A DNA stretch of 17,442 nt from JBGPBY01 sp041481485 (GCA_041481485.1 JBGPBY010000106.1:1-17442); one strand, 5' to 3'; counted from the stretch's first letter, positions 1 to 6,777 are shown. The notes: generated from the sequence alone by a model not told the origin. Program-made: numbers and translations.

Positions 1-462
1 AGAACGCGCCACCTGGAGCCTGCGCCGCATGCCGCCGGATAATTGTTCGACCAGATCGTTCTTTCTGTCCTGAAGCCCGAAGCGATCGAGTAATTCCAGG
101 CTCCGCCTGCGGCCTTCTTCAACCGGCACGCGAAAATACGTGCCGTACCGTATCATCTGATCGAGCACCGTGAAATCCGTGTCGAGCGTGTCGTCCTGCG
201 CGCAGATACCGAGACACATTCGGGCTTTCTGAGGTTGGGCGTGGACATCAATATCGAATATCCGTATCTGCCCGGAAGTGGCCGGGTAGAATCCCGAAAT
301 GCAATGCATCGAAGTGGATTTTCCGGCGCCATTGGGCCCGAGCAGCCCGAAGCATTCGTGTTCGTTAATTTGAAACGTGATGCCCTGGACCGCTGGGACC
401 GGTTCTTTTCCAGGTGTTCGATATTGTTTGACGAGATCCTGAACAGACAGCGGATAGACCAC
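1..462 (-). CDS. ABC-2 type (NodI/DrrA-like) transporter ATP-binding protein, 5' part only
   Basis: This is the N-terminal 154 residues of an ABC transporter ATPase; the gene runs off the left edge. It would hydrolyse ATP on the cytoplasmic face to power a membrane permease, probably encoded further left. Visible motifs are Walker A GPNGAGKST (residues 42-50), a Q-loop glutamine in GICAQDDTLD (about residue 89) and the signature LSGGMRRRL (141-149). The sequence around the Q-loop (TLDTDFTVLDQM) and the MRRRL after the signature resemble the NodI/YadG/DrrA exporters of the ABC-2 class. Walker B and the H-loop lie outside the window. The start is a GTG (460-462) lying one base after the cyaY stop, which implies translational coupling; the frame is open to the edge. 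The substrate cannot be told. The class is fairly sure, the transported molecule unknown. Confidence 0.88.
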   Translation of the reverse strand, partial: MVYPLSVQDLVKQYRTPGKEPVPAVQGITFQINEHECFGLLGPNGAGKSTSMHCISGFYPATSGQIRIFDIDVHAQPQKARMCLGICAQDDTLDTDFTVLDQMIRYGTYFRVPVEEGRRRSLELLDRFGLQDRKNDLVEQLSGGMRRRLQVARS

Positions 463-463
463 C

Positions 464-793
464 CTACAACTCGATCGGACCGGTCCCGAGTTGTTCGCCA
501 ATCAACCGGCCCAGTAGAACGTCGAGAGTTTCGCCAGTTGAATAAGTAAACGCGTTTTCCTTCCAGTCCAGTTTGAAACTTCGAGACAGAGCGGAGATCC
601 AGATCTGACGTACCGGGGCGTTGGGGCTGACAACCATCTTGCCGGGATGGGGTTCTTCCGTCTCAACGGTCAGAACTCCGTTTTGATACATGACCTCTGC
701 ATCGTGCTGTTCGGCGACAACACCGAGCTTGCGATTGAGCCGGTCGAGAGCGGCGTCGCTGTATGTGCGGAAATCGGATTCAGAAAGTGTCAT
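464..793 (-). CDS. cyaY: Frataxin-family iron donor protein CyaY
   Basis: A 109-residue protein of the frataxin/CyaY family, which binds iron and modulates iron-sulfur cluster assembly on IscS/IscU in the cytoplasm. The family's hallmarks are visible: an acidic N-terminal helix (SESDFRTYSDAALDRL), then GVLTVE, the segment QIWISA matching CyaY's HQVWLA, FKLDW and a C-terminal SGETLD-like strand-helix (YSTGETLDVLLGRL). Length matches the usual 105-110. The start chosen is ATG 791-793: the open frame extends a further 26 codons upstream, but those come from the palindromic repeat at 845-915 and are not homologous to frataxin. There is no clear Shine-Dalgarno; a TACAAT box sits 8 nt before the ATG, so the message may be near-leaderless. 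It is directly followed by the ABC ATPase gene with a 1-nt gap, so the two are co-transcribed. Confidence 0.85.
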   Translation of the reverse strand: MTLSESDFRTYSDAALDRLNRKLGVVAEQHDAEVMYQNGVLTVETEEPHPGKMVVSPNAPVRQIWISALSRSFKLDWKENAFTYSTGETLDVLLGRLIGEQLGTGPIEL

Positions 794-844
794 GGTTTCG
801 TATTGTAGCCGTAAATGAAACGTCAGGACTTTTCCGGCACGCAA

Positions 845-915
845 CTGTAGGCGCGGTCTATGACCGCGCACGATCCTTCAATTCGAGATTGCGCGGTCAT
901 AGACCGCGCCTACAG
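845..915. repeat. REP/BIME-like palindromic element 1 (perfect 26-bp inverted repeat)
   Basis: Arms 845-870 and 890-915 are perfect reverse complements, separated by 19 nt. Each arm is itself a small hairpin: GCGCGGTC-TAT-GACCGCGC. The arms begin and end with CTGTAG/CTACAG. The element sits between the secreted OB-fold gene and cyaY on the minus strand, where a transcript would fold into a strong stem. The same architecture and core recur at 4785-4875, so it belongs to a dispersed family. No REP-associated transposase (RAYT) is in the window. Confidence 0.9.
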
Positions 916-929
916 ATGGAATCGCATTC

Positions 930-1316
930 CTACTTCGTTGCTGGTGTCTTTGACTTTGTCGATGTCGTTGTCGTTGGTTTGGCGGTCGTGGTTGCCGCAG
1001 CCTTGGTGGCTGCCGCCGGCAGCGTGATCGACTCTGCAACGTACATCTTCATCTTGGTGTCCATCATGGCGTCGATGGATACCTTTTCACCAACTTTGAC
1101 GTCGGCCAGCTTGGCGGCTTTGGTTCCGATCATGTATTTGGTCTTCGAATCGACCATAACCTGAACCTGAACTTCTTTGCCATCCTTCTGCGATTTAATG
1201 GTAACCACATCCTTTTCCACTTTGGTGACTGTTCCCAGAAGGGGATCGCCGTGGGCCATCAATAGACCGGCGGAGAAGGCTGCGACGGTCATGAGAGTTA
1301 CGAACTTCCTAAGCAT
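930..1316 (-). CDS. Secreted small OB-fold-like (DUF5666-like) protein with low-complexity tail
   Basis: A 128-residue exported protein. Residues 1-21 form a signal peptide (MLRKF, then a hydrophobic stretch, ending LLMA-HG). The mature part reads GTVTKVEKDVVTIKSQKDG...KYMIG...LADVKVGEKVSIDAMM, the five-strand pattern of DUF5666/OB-fold periplasmic proteins. Residues about 100-128 are an Ala/Thr/Lys-rich tail that is probably disordered. The start ATG has a good Shine-Dalgarno (AAGGAG, about 6 nt upstream). It lies 20 nt downstream of the cytochrome c gene on the same strand, so the two are probably one operon. Such proteins are often found near metal or redox genes, but the ligand is unknown. 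The precise family assignment is tentative. Confidence 0.75.
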   Translation of the reverse strand: MLRKFVTLMTVAAFSAGLLMAHGDPLLGTVTKVEKDVVTIKSQKDGKEVQVQVMVDSKTKYMIGTKAAKLADVKVGEKVSIDAMMDTKMKMYVAESITLPAAATKAAATTTAKPTTTTSTKSKTPATK

Positions 1317-1336
1317 TGTTGTCTCCTTAAACCAAA

Positions 1337-1951
1337 TTAATGGTGATGCTGCGTGTGATCTTCGGGCGGAGAATCGCCACCCTGAAGAAATTCCTGAATG
1401 CGTCGTTCACGTTCAATATCCATTGGACTCTTCGGATTCATGGTCGTCATCAGCGCAATTTCGTCATCTGTCATTATCGGCAAATGACGGATGAAGTGCA
1501 CGAGCTTCCAGCTGTCTTCGTCCCCGTCATTGCCGGTTGTTGTACCGAATGCGGGCATTCCCGTAAAGCGAACGCCATTCTCAATAATGTAATAAAGCTC
1601 ACCGTCACTGAGGTGTTGCGTGGCGTCCAGCGTCATATCGGGAGCCGGGGGATACAGGCCGGCACCCAGGTGCGATCTGCCCTTGCCGTCATTGCCATGA
1701 CAGATGGCGCAATGATCGGCGAAGTGCTCCATGGCCTCGGAAAGAACTTTAGGTCCCGGAGATATCGGATTCCTGAGCGCGGCGGCGCGATTCGGAATGG
1801 CGAGCCGCCTCAGTTGCCGCGCGGCAAATGCCTCCACGGATCCCGGCGGCGTCCTGGCGCTGAAACCGCGGGATGTCAGATACCAGATCGTTCCGGCGAT
1901 CACGAGAGCGGCGAAAATTACAAAAGCAAGAAATCTCTTAATGGCAGTCAC
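1337..1951 (-). CDS. Membrane-anchored mono-haem c-type cytochrome with His-rich C-terminus
   Basis: About 204 residues from the chosen GTG (1949-1951). An N-terminal hydrophobic helix (RFLAFVIFAALVIAGTIWYL) anchors or exports the protein to the periplasm. A single haem-c motif CAICH follows in HFADHCAICHGNDGKG, the pattern of class I cytochromes. The likely distal Met lies in FTGMPAFG, about 60 residues further. The last residues are DHTQHHH, a possible metal-binding tail. The role would be one-electron transfer outside the inner membrane; the partner is unknown. The frame is open upstream to a GTG at 2087-2089, but that part is Pro/Ser/Arg-rich, lacks similarity and overlaps the divergent dap operon start, so I took the start just before the membrane helix. 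Another GTG at 1970-1972 is possible. The secreted OB-fold gene follows 20 nt downstream. Confidence 0.85.
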   Translation of the reverse strand: MTAIKRFLAFVIFAALVIAGTIWYLTSRGFSARTPPGSVEAFAARQLRRLAIPNRAAALRNPISPGPKVLSEAMEHFADHCAICHGNDGKGRSHLGAGLYPPAPDMTLDATQHLSDGELYYIIENGVRFTGMPAFGTTTGNDGDEDSWKLVHFIRHLPIMTDDEIALMTTMNPKSPMDIERERRIQEFLQGGDSPPEDHTQHHH

Positions 1952-2037
1952 AAGTTCAGAGGCGCGTTCCACCGAGGACAAATGCGGCGATCGCTTCGAA
2001 CAATACCATGGTTGCAGGGGTTCCGGCGAAAAAGGCG

Positions 2038-2066
2038 TTGAAACTCGCTGCGAGTGCGGGTCTACT
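2038..2066 (+). promoter_or_regulatory. Candidate sigma-70-type promoter for the dap operon
   Basis: TTGAAA (2038-2043), a 17-bp spacer and TCTACT (2061-2066) precede the DapE-like gene. The -10 box ends 11 nt before the ATG at 2078, so the mRNA would have almost no leader; this agrees with the lack of a Shine-Dalgarno. Found by consensus match only. Confidence 0.4.
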
Positions 2067-2077
2067 GATCGTTGCGC

Positions 2078-3076
2078 ATGGAGATTCACGATACATTCGA
2101 TCTGGCCCTTCGCCTGATGAACATCCCTTCAATTACCGGAACAGAACTGGAGATCGGAAATTTCCTCGCCAGCTACCTCAGCCGGGCCGGATACCAAATC
2201 GACAAACAGGAAGTGGGTCCGGGCCGCTTCAACGTGATGGCGTATGCCGGCACTCCACGCATTCTGTTCTGCACCCATATCGATACGGTGCCACCCGTAT
2301 TGGAGGTTCGGCAGGATGAGTCGTTTCTATACGGACGCGGCGCCTGCGACACCAAGGGAATCATTGCGGCGATGTTGAATGCCGGAGACCGGCTTCGACA
2401 GTCCGGCGTTTCGGACTTCGGTTTCCTTCTGGTCGTCGGAGAAGAGACCAGCGGAGATGGTGCCAAGGCGGCGAATCTGCTGAAATGGGAGACTCAGTTT
2501 GTAATTGTAGGCGAGCCTACAGGCAACAAGCTTGCGCGGGCCCAAAAGGGAACATTCATGGCCGAAATTTCAGTCCAGGGAAAGGCTGCACATTCGGGCT
2601 ATCCGGAAGCTGGGATTTCTGCCATTGAAGGATTGTGGTCGGTCTTGAGCGATTGTGCCGGAACCGACTGGGGCAACGATCCGCTGCTGGGTCGAGGAAC
2701 GTTCAATATCGGAAAATTCAACGGTGGCGAGGCCATCAACATCATTCCCGCCCATGCATCCGCATCCGTCATGATGCGCACCATCGAACCGCGCCGGACT
2801 GCCGAATCCAGAATGCGCACGGTTGTCGGAAATCGGGCCAGCATGAACATCCTTGGCGGAGCCGATCCGCAGATCATGCATGTGGTCGATGGATTTGATA
2901 CCACAGTGGTCTCATTCGGCAGCGATGTGCCGTATCTTGGAAATGTCGGCAAGCCGCTGCTGGTCGGCCCCGGCTCGATTCTCGATGCGCACACTGCGCA
3001 TGAAAAGATGAACAAGCAGGAATTGCAGGAAGGTGCAGCCCTGTACGAACGACTGGCCAGGAAACTTCTCTCATGA
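2078..3076 (+). CDS. M20-family metallo-deacylase, probable DapE-type (succinyl/acetyl-diaminopimelate deacylase)
   Basis: A 332-residue M20 peptidase, a cytoplasmic di-zinc amidohydrolase. Metal and catalytic residues can be placed: H67 and D69 in THIDTVPP, D91 in GRGACDTKG, the general base and ligand E122-E123 in GEETSGDG, E146 in VGEPT, H172 in KAAHSGYP of the dimerisation domain, and H305 in DAHTAHEKM. M20 members share these in DapE, ArgE, LysK and carboxypeptidases, so sequence alone does not settle the substrate. The next gene, dapB, overlaps its stop by 4 nt (ATGA) and dapA follows, which favours removal of the N-succinyl or N-acetyl group from LL-diaminopimelate. ATG 2078 was chosen over a TTG two codons upstream. 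It is somewhat shorter than E. coli DapE (375 aa). Confidence 0.82.
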   Translation: MEIHDTFDLALRLMNIPSITGTELEIGNFLASYLSRAGYQIDKQEVGPGRFNVMAYAGTPRILFCTHIDTVPPVLEVRQDESFLYGRGACDTKGIIAAMLNAGDRLRQSGVSDFGFLLVVGEETSGDGAKAANLLKWETQFVIVGEPTGNKLARAQKGTFMAEISVQGKAAHSGYPEAGISAIEGLWSVLSDCAGTDWGNDPLLGRGTFNIGKFNGGEAINIIPAHASASVMMRTIEPRRTAESRMRTVVGNRASMNILGGADPQIMHVVDGFDTTVVSFGSDVPYLGNVGKPLLVGPGSILDAHTAHEKMNKQELQEGAALYERLARKLLS

Positions 3077-3789
3077 GAATTGCGTTGATTGGATACGGAA
3101 AAATGGGGAAAACGATCGAGGAAATCGCTCTGGCCCAGGGTCATACGATCGCAGGTACTTTTGACATCGATCGGCCTGCCGAAGTGACGTCGCTTGCCGA
3201 TGCCGATGTTTGCATTGAATTCTCAACGCCGGCAACTGCGGTCGACAACATTCGAACGGCGATCGCGGCCAAAAAAGATATCGTCGTCGGCACTACCGGC
3301 TGGTACGACCGCCTGCCCGAAATTCGCGAGGCTTTGGGAACGGCCCAGTCGGGCATTCTCTATTCCGCCAATTTTTCCATCGGCGTGAATGTGTTTTTTC
3401 GAATTGTTGCAGCAGCGGCCGATTTGATGCGCAACTTCGACAATTACGATCCTTATATACATGAAGTTCATCACCGTCAGAAAGCAGACAGCCCCAGCGG
3501 CACGGCGCTTCGTCTTGCGGAAATTGTCGCGAGCCGCCTGGCTCGCAAAAACGAAATCGCAACCGGCCGCATGGACGGGCGCATTCCGGAAAATACTCTG
3601 CACGTCACTTCGACGCGAACGGGAACTTTTGCCGGAACGCATACCGTTGGTTTCGACTCCGAAGCGGACTTGATTGAGCTGACACATACGGCGAGGAACC
3701 GCAAAGGTTTTGCTCTTGGTGCGCTGCGGGCTGCAGAATGGCTTCGCGGACGAAAGGGAATCTATACAATGGACGAAGTGGAATTGTAG
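3073..3789 (+). CDS. dapB: 4-hydroxy-tetrahydrodipicolinate reductase
   Basis: DapB reduces 4-hydroxy-tetrahydrodipicolinate to tetrahydrodipicolinate with NAD(P)H, the second step of the DAP branch of lysine and peptidoglycan synthesis. The 238-residue protein has the N-terminal Rossmann motif IGYGKMGK (6-13), EFSTP (49-53), GTTGW (73-77), SANFSIGVN (99-107) and the family signature EVHHRQKADSPSGTA (131-145), with the catalytic His pair and substrate-binding Lys. It is shorter than the E. coli enzyme (273 aa) and belongs to the compact form seen in several phyla. Its ATG overlaps the M20 gene stop, and dapA starts 10 nt after its stop, so the three genes form one translationally linked operon. 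Confidence 0.96.
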   Translation: MRIALIGYGKMGKTIEEIALAQGHTIAGTFDIDRPAEVTSLADADVCIEFSTPATAVDNIRTAIAAKKDIVVGTTGWYDRLPEIREALGTAQSGILYSANFSIGVNVFFRIVAAAADLMRNFDNYDPYIHEVHHRQKADSPSGTALRLAEIVASRLARKNEIATGRMDGRIPENTLHVTSTRTGTFAGTHTVGFDSEADLIELTHTARNRKGFALGALRAAEWLRGRKGIYTMDEVEL

Positions 3790-3799
3790 GAGTGATCTC

Positions 3800-4705
3800 A
3801 TGACGAAGAAAAAGTTTCAGGGCACAGGCACTGCGCTTGTCACACCGTTCAAAAAAGACGGTTCCATCGATGAACCCGCGCTGCGGCGGCTGGTCGATCT
3901 TCAGGTGCGCGGCGGCATCGATATGATTTTTCCGTGCGGGACCACTGGGGAAGGGGCAACCCTGGAACCGGAAGAGGCGGATCGAGTGCTGAGCATCGTG
4001 ATTCAGGAAACCAGGGGAAGGGCCCTCGTGATACTTGGCGCGGGCAGCAATTCGACAGCGAAGGCGGTGTATGGCGCCGAACGCGCCAGGCGGTTGGGCG
4101 CAGACGGGGTCCTCTCGGTTGGACCTTATTACAACAAGCCGACGCAGAACGGATTCTTCGAACACTTCAAGGCAGTCGCTGAAGTCGGTTGTCCGGTGAT
4201 CGTCTACAACGTTCCCTCGCGGACAGGCAGCAATATCGAAGCAGGCACCATGCTGCGTCTTGCTCAGTTGCCCAACATCGTGGCAACGAAAGAAGCTTCC
4301 GGAAATCTGGTTCAGATGATGGAAATCATCCGCAATCGCCCTCCGGACTTTTGCGTCCTTTCCGGAGACGATGCCCTGGCGTTGCCGCTTATTGCCGTTG
4401 GCGGCGACGGTCTTGTTTCGGTCGTTTCCAACGAAGCTCCTGCGCTGGTTTCCCAGTTGGTGAATTTCGCGCTCGAGGGTGACATGAAACGCGGCCGCGA
4501 GATCCAATACCGGTTGTTACCATTGATGAACGCAAATTTTGTGGAGTCGAATCCGATACCGGTCAAGGCCGTTCTCTCCATGATGGGTTTGATTGAAGAA
4601 AACTACCGGCTGCCGATGGTGCCGTTGTCCTCACAGTATCGCGCGCCGCTCCAGAAGATTGCGGAAGATTTGGGATTGATCCAGTCGGTTGGAGTCCGGC
4701 TATGA
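3800..4705 (+). CDS. dapA: 4-hydroxy-tetrahydrodipicolinate synthase
   Basis: DapA condenses pyruvate with aspartate semialdehyde, the committed step toward DAP and lysine. The 301-residue TIM-barrel shows GTTGE (47-51), the tyrosine pair in GPYYNKPTQ (about 108-116), YNVPSRTG (136-143) with the substrate-binding Arg, and the Schiff-base lysine K164 in VATKEASG. The start is ATG 3800, preceded by AGGAG at a normal distance; the frame is open for 30 more codons upstream but that part lies inside dapB. It is the last intact gene of the dap operon. Its stop overlaps the ATG of a short ORF (4702-4794). Confidence 0.96.
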   Translation: MTKKKFQGTGTALVTPFKKDGSIDEPALRRLVDLQVRGGIDMIFPCGTTGEGATLEPEEADRVLSIVIQETRGRALVILGAGSNSTAKAVYGAERARRLGADGVLSVGPYYNKPTQNGFFEHFKAVAEVGCPVIVYNVPSRTGSNIEAGTMLRLAQLPNIVATKEASGNLVQMMEIIRNRPPDFCVLSGDDALALPLIAVGGDGLVSVVSNEAPALVSQLVNFALEGDMKRGREIQYRLLPLMNANFVESNPIPVKAVLSMMGLIEENYRLPMVPLSSQYRAPLQKIAEDLGLIQSVGVRL

Positions 4706-4794
4706 ATCTGGCGGAGGAGGTCGATCTCCTGATGGCGCTTCCGGCAGATCATGCAAGACGGGAAAGCATGGAGCGATTGCCCCTCCCACTGTAG
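4702..4794 (+). pseudogene. 30-codon ORF overlapping the dapA stop, ended inside a palindromic repeat; possible remnant of a further operon gene
   Basis: ATG 4702 overlaps the dapA stop in the ATGA manner used by real downstream operon genes (compare M20/dapB). The peptide begins MNLAEEVDLLMALPADHARR and reads through RESMERL before its last residues and stop (4792-4794) fall in the left arm of the repeat at 4785-4875. The amphipathic, gene-like N-terminus followed by abrupt repeat sequence suggests a downstream gene lost all but its first 25 or so codons. A dap-pathway gene such as dapD would fit the position, but similarity is too short to claim. It could also be a real small ORF or chance. 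Confidence 0.35.
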
Positions 4795-4875
4795 GGGCGG
4801 TCTATGACCGCCCACAATTTGGAAGGATTGCACTCCTCGCAATTGTGGGCGGTCATAGACCGCCCCTACAGTGGG
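4785..4875. repeat. REP/BIME-like palindromic element 2 (perfect 35-bp inverted repeat)
   Basis: Arms 4785-4819 and 4841-4875 are perfect reverse complements around a 21-nt loop. Each arm contains the smaller palindrome GGGCGGTC-TAT-GACCGCCC and starts CCCACTGTAG. Similarity of the arms continues outward (GCGATT near 4774 against AATCGC ending at 4882) with a small indel. It lies between the convergent dapA and EcsC-family genes, where it could end or protect transcripts from both sides. It is a relative of the element at 845-915: same CTGTAG ends and CTATGACC core, and a shared flank (CTACAG, a few G/A, AATCGC). Confidence 0.92.
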
Positions 4876-4936
4876 GAATCGCGAATACAGCTATTGTGCC
4901 GCCCTGAATACTTGTGCGTATTTATGAAACAGCCTA

Positions 4937-5947
4937 CTAAGCCGCGGGTCCCGTAAGATTGAGGTTGCTGTACGGTGTCTTTCGCCGCTCCCTGAGTTTT
5001 GCGGCTTCCTGATTGATTGCGAACGAAACGAGTTCCTCGCCGTAGCGCTGTTCCAGCAGGAGCCGGCGGAAGTAATCCTGTGCCGTTCGATGTCCGATGT
5101 GCTGAAAACTTATATTGATGCCGCTGTTGAGAATCGCACCCGCCATCGGAATGAGGAGTCCAAGTTCCTTTTCCGTCACGGCGACACCAAGCCGGTCTGC
5201 AACAAACGCAATCAAGCGAACCATCTGTGGAGCTTCGCGCTCGAGCAGATGCCTGTCGATCATCACTCCTGCGGTGCGCGACATGAACTGGCTGGATTCC
5301 CGGATCGAAGTCACGACGGCAGCCTTGATCGTCAGATAACCTTCATCGGAAGTGTCGGTTTGAGGCGCCATCGCCGCGAGGATGTGCGGCAGATTTTCCG
5401 CATCCTTCGCTGAAAACCCGTAGGTGCTTGCGAGGCGGCAGGTGTGGCGGGAAAGCAGTGTCATTGAAGTCGTGACATCCGCGAGGATCAGGGATGGCAG
5501 AACCAACTGCGCTCCAGGCACGCCTTCTGCGAGGGTCGTCGCACCGCCGAGAAGCAATCCTTCCGCGCCGAGGATCAGGGAGCTGCGCAATCGAAACGAA
5601 TCGGCGACCGCATCCAGCTGGCTGATTGGCAGGTACCGCAACGACTCGATATCCGTGGCGTGGATTCCGCGCTTTTCAAATCGGCGGATGATTTCCTGAG
5701 TCCCGGTAATGTGATTCGCCGCCTGGATAGTCTTGATCAAACCCTCTTGCACCCAGACGTGCACCTTATCGGAGATGACGCGAACCGCAGGAATTCCGGA
5801 ATCGTGGCCGAATTTCATCAGCATGACAAACGGCTTTCCGGCTTTGGACAGCAGTCTTTGCACGGGGTTTGGCCGCACACGGTGAACGGCAATCTGGCGG
5901 ATGATGGACTGTTCGTATTCGGTAAAGACGGAATTCGCCGGACTCAT
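4937..5947 (-). CDS. EcsC-family protein
   Basis: A 336-residue protein with the EcsC-domain pattern: an N-terminal helical part, a glycine/alanine-rich membrane-like stretch around residues 125-165 (ILGAEGLLLGGATTLAEG, then LVLPSLILADVTTSMTLL), the ADxxxxxxLxxRxxxxxAxxYGF segment, and a C-terminal IPMAGAILNSGINISFQHIG followed by AQDYFRRLLLEQRYGEE, the typical end of this family. EcsC proteins were named from the Bacillus ecs locus but have no established biochemical role; this copy is not next to ecsAB-type genes. ATG 5945-5947 has GGGAG just upstream and a TATACT box at 5956-5961 (minus strand). It is divergent from the cupin gene and convergent with dapA across repeat 2. Confidence 0.72.
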   Translation of the reverse strand: MSPANSVFTEYEQSIIRQIAVHRVRPNPVQRLLSKAGKPFVMLMKFGHDSGIPAVRVISDKVHVWVQEGLIKTIQAANHITGTQEIIRRFEKRGIHATDIESLRYLPISQLDAVADSFRLRSSLILGAEGLLLGGATTLAEGVPGAQLVLPSLILADVTTSMTLLSRHTCRLASTYGFSAKDAENLPHILAAMAPQTDTSDEGYLTIKAAVVTSIRESSQFMSRTAGVMIDRHLLEREAPQMVRLIAFVADRLGVAVTEKELGLLIPMAGAILNSGINISFQHIGHRTAQDYFRRLLLEQRYGEELVSFAINQEAAKLRERRKTPYSNLNLTGPAA

Positions 5948-5955
5948 AATCTCCC

Positions 5956-5961
5956 AGTATA
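5956..5961 (-). promoter_or_regulatory. Candidate -10 box for the EcsC-family gene
   Basis: TATACT on the minus strand, ending 8 nt before the ATG, in the 44-bp divergent gap between the EcsC-family gene and the cupin gene. No convincing -35 box was seen at 16-18 bp. Confidence 0.3.
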
Positions 5962-5991
5962 GATCAGGGGACTGATGTTAAAGTTTGAATC

Positions 5992-6357
5992 ATGGCGGAA
6001 ACCGTACATCGCCCATGGGGAACCTATACCGTTCTGGACGATGCTTCGACCCACAAAGTGAAACGGATTGAAGTGCTGCCGGGAAAACGCCTGAGCTATC
6101 AGAAACACTTCCGCAGGTCCGAACACTGGATGGCCGTGGCAGGCAGGGCGAAAGTGACGTTGAACGATCGCGAAATCACCCTCAATCCTGGGGATACCGT
6201 CGATATTCCCGTAGGTGCCTGGCACCGCATCGAAAACCCAGAAATATCAGGGCTTCTGGTGTTTATCGAGATCCAGCGCGGCGATTATTTCGGCGAAGAC
6301 GACATCATCCGCTCCCAGGATGATTTTGGCCGCGCGACGACGAATCCATTACCGTAA
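5992..6357 (+). CDS. Stand-alone cupin of the mannose-6-phosphate isomerase type II (ManC C-terminal domain) family
   Basis: The 121 residues match the C-terminal cupin domain of bifunctional ManC/AlgA enzymes: HRPWGTY near the N-terminus, KRIEVLPGKRLSYQKHFRRS, EHWMAVAGRAKV, NPGDTVDIPVGAWHRIENP and the ending IEIQRGDYFGEDDIIR. In those enzymes this domain interconverts fructose-6-P and mannose-6-P using a bound metal; His39, Glu44/His45 and the His in GAWHR are candidate ligands. No nucleotidyltransferase domain is attached, so it may act as a separate isomerase or have a related sugar-phosphate role. It is divergent from the EcsC-family gene; the start is the only ATG that preserves PWG near the N-terminus. 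The cytoplasmic isomerase function is likely but not certain for single-domain versions. Confidence 0.85.
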   Translation: MAETVHRPWGTYTVLDDASTHKVKRIEVLPGKRLSYQKHFRRSEHWMAVAGRAKVTLNDREITLNPGDTVDIPVGAWHRIENPEISGLLVFIEIQRGDYFGEDDIIRSQDDFGRATTNPLP

Positions 6358-6401
6358 CAGTCAGAATCCAACAGTCCGTTATTGATTCGCCGTCCCTCAC
6401 C

Positions 6402-6407
6402 TATACT
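6402..6407 (+). promoter_or_regulatory. Candidate -10 box upstream of the 80-aa CxxC protein
   Basis: TATACT at 6402-6407, about 40 nt before the ATG at 6447, in the 89-nt gap after the cupin gene. A weak -35 (TTATTG at 6379-6384) lies 17 bp away. It suggests the small gene has its own promoter. Confidence 0.3.
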
Positions 6408-6446
6408 GTTTTCCAGCCCTTTGCGTTTTCCCACAGGACATTCCTC

Positions 6447-6689
6447 ATGCTTTCCGACAAGGAGATTCGTCTGCTTTATGGCAAGGGTGCGCGTATTTCC
6501 CGCAAAGGTTCGTTTGTTCTCGTACATCTGGACCAGCCTTCGGCGAAGGTGATTCAGGAACGTACTCGCGAGTTCGATCCGGACAAGTACTTTTTCGATG
6601 ATTGTCCGCTGTGCCAGATGCTCAAGGAAGGTGGCGTTCTGGTCTTCGATGATTCGCTCGACGCAGAGGACTCCGGCTTCGAGGATTGA
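6447..6689 (+). CDS. Unrecognised 80-residue acidic protein with a single CPLC motif
   Basis: I do not recognise this family with certainty. The start ATG follows ACAGGACATTCCTC, giving an AGGA Shine-Dalgarno at 8-9 nt. Residues 19-42 are mixed beta/helix (KGSFVLVHLDQPSAKVIQ), 43-60 contain FDPDKYFFDDCPLCQMLK with Cys53 and Cys56, and the last 14 residues are strongly acidic (FDDSLDAEDSGFED). One CxxC pair can bind half a zinc site or act in thiol redox, so a dimer would be needed for a classic zinc knuckle. No signal peptide or membrane segment is visible, so it is cytoplasmic. It sits between the cupin gene and a GAF-AAA+ regulator, separated from the latter by a hairpin. Codon use and Shine-Dalgarno argue it is real. 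Confidence 0.65.
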   Translation: MLSDKEIRLLYGKGARISRKGSFVLVHLDQPSAKVIQERTREFDPDKYFFDDCPLCQMLKEGGVLVFDDSLDAEDSGFED

Positions 6690-6718
6690 ACCGTCCGGAG
6701 CGTCTGACCGATAAAAAA

Positions 6719-6766
6719 AAGAAGAGGATAGAGGAAATTGAGGCTTTATTCCTGTGTCCTCTTCTT
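6719..6766. terminator. Two-part hairpin between the CxxC gene and the GAF-AAA+ regulator
   Basis: AAGAAGAGGA (6719-6728) pairs perfectly with TCCTCTTCTT (6757-6766), and inside it AGGAA pairs with TTCCT. An A-run (6713-6720) precedes the left arm, so on the minus strand the hairpin is followed by a T-run, the canonical intrinsic terminator form; on the plus strand only AAAA follows, so it would be a poor terminator of the small gene. It ends 11 nt before the regulator start and could instead be a 5'-UTR structure that limits ribosome access there. Confidence 0.5.
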
Positions 6767-6777
6767 AAAATGATTCC

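Noticed and set aside
845..915. Possible CRISPR or attenuator at repeat element 1
   Set aside because: Only two arms in inverted, not direct, orientation with no spacer series, and no leader peptide; a REP-like palindrome explains it.
763..1164. Plus-strand open frame of 133 codons including GAVYDRARSF and LRGHRPRLQ
   Set aside because: It is the translation of repeat element 1 plus the antisense of the secreted OB-fold gene; no ribosome site and no gene-like composition.
1340..2041. Plus-strand open frame of 233 codons opposite the cytochrome gene
   Set aside because: Antisense to a clear c-type cytochrome with a CxxCH motif; the plus-strand product has no recognisable domains.
3605..4507. 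Minus-strand open frame of 300 codons
   Set aside because: Antisense to dapB/dapA, both of which carry complete family signatures.
4603..4907. Short frames on both strands containing GGHRPPLQW
   Set aside because: They are translations of palindromic repeat 2, a frequent source of false gene calls.
6719..6766. Riboswitch before the GAF-AAA+ regulator
   Set aside because: Only a simple two-part stem is present, with no conserved aptamer-like junction.
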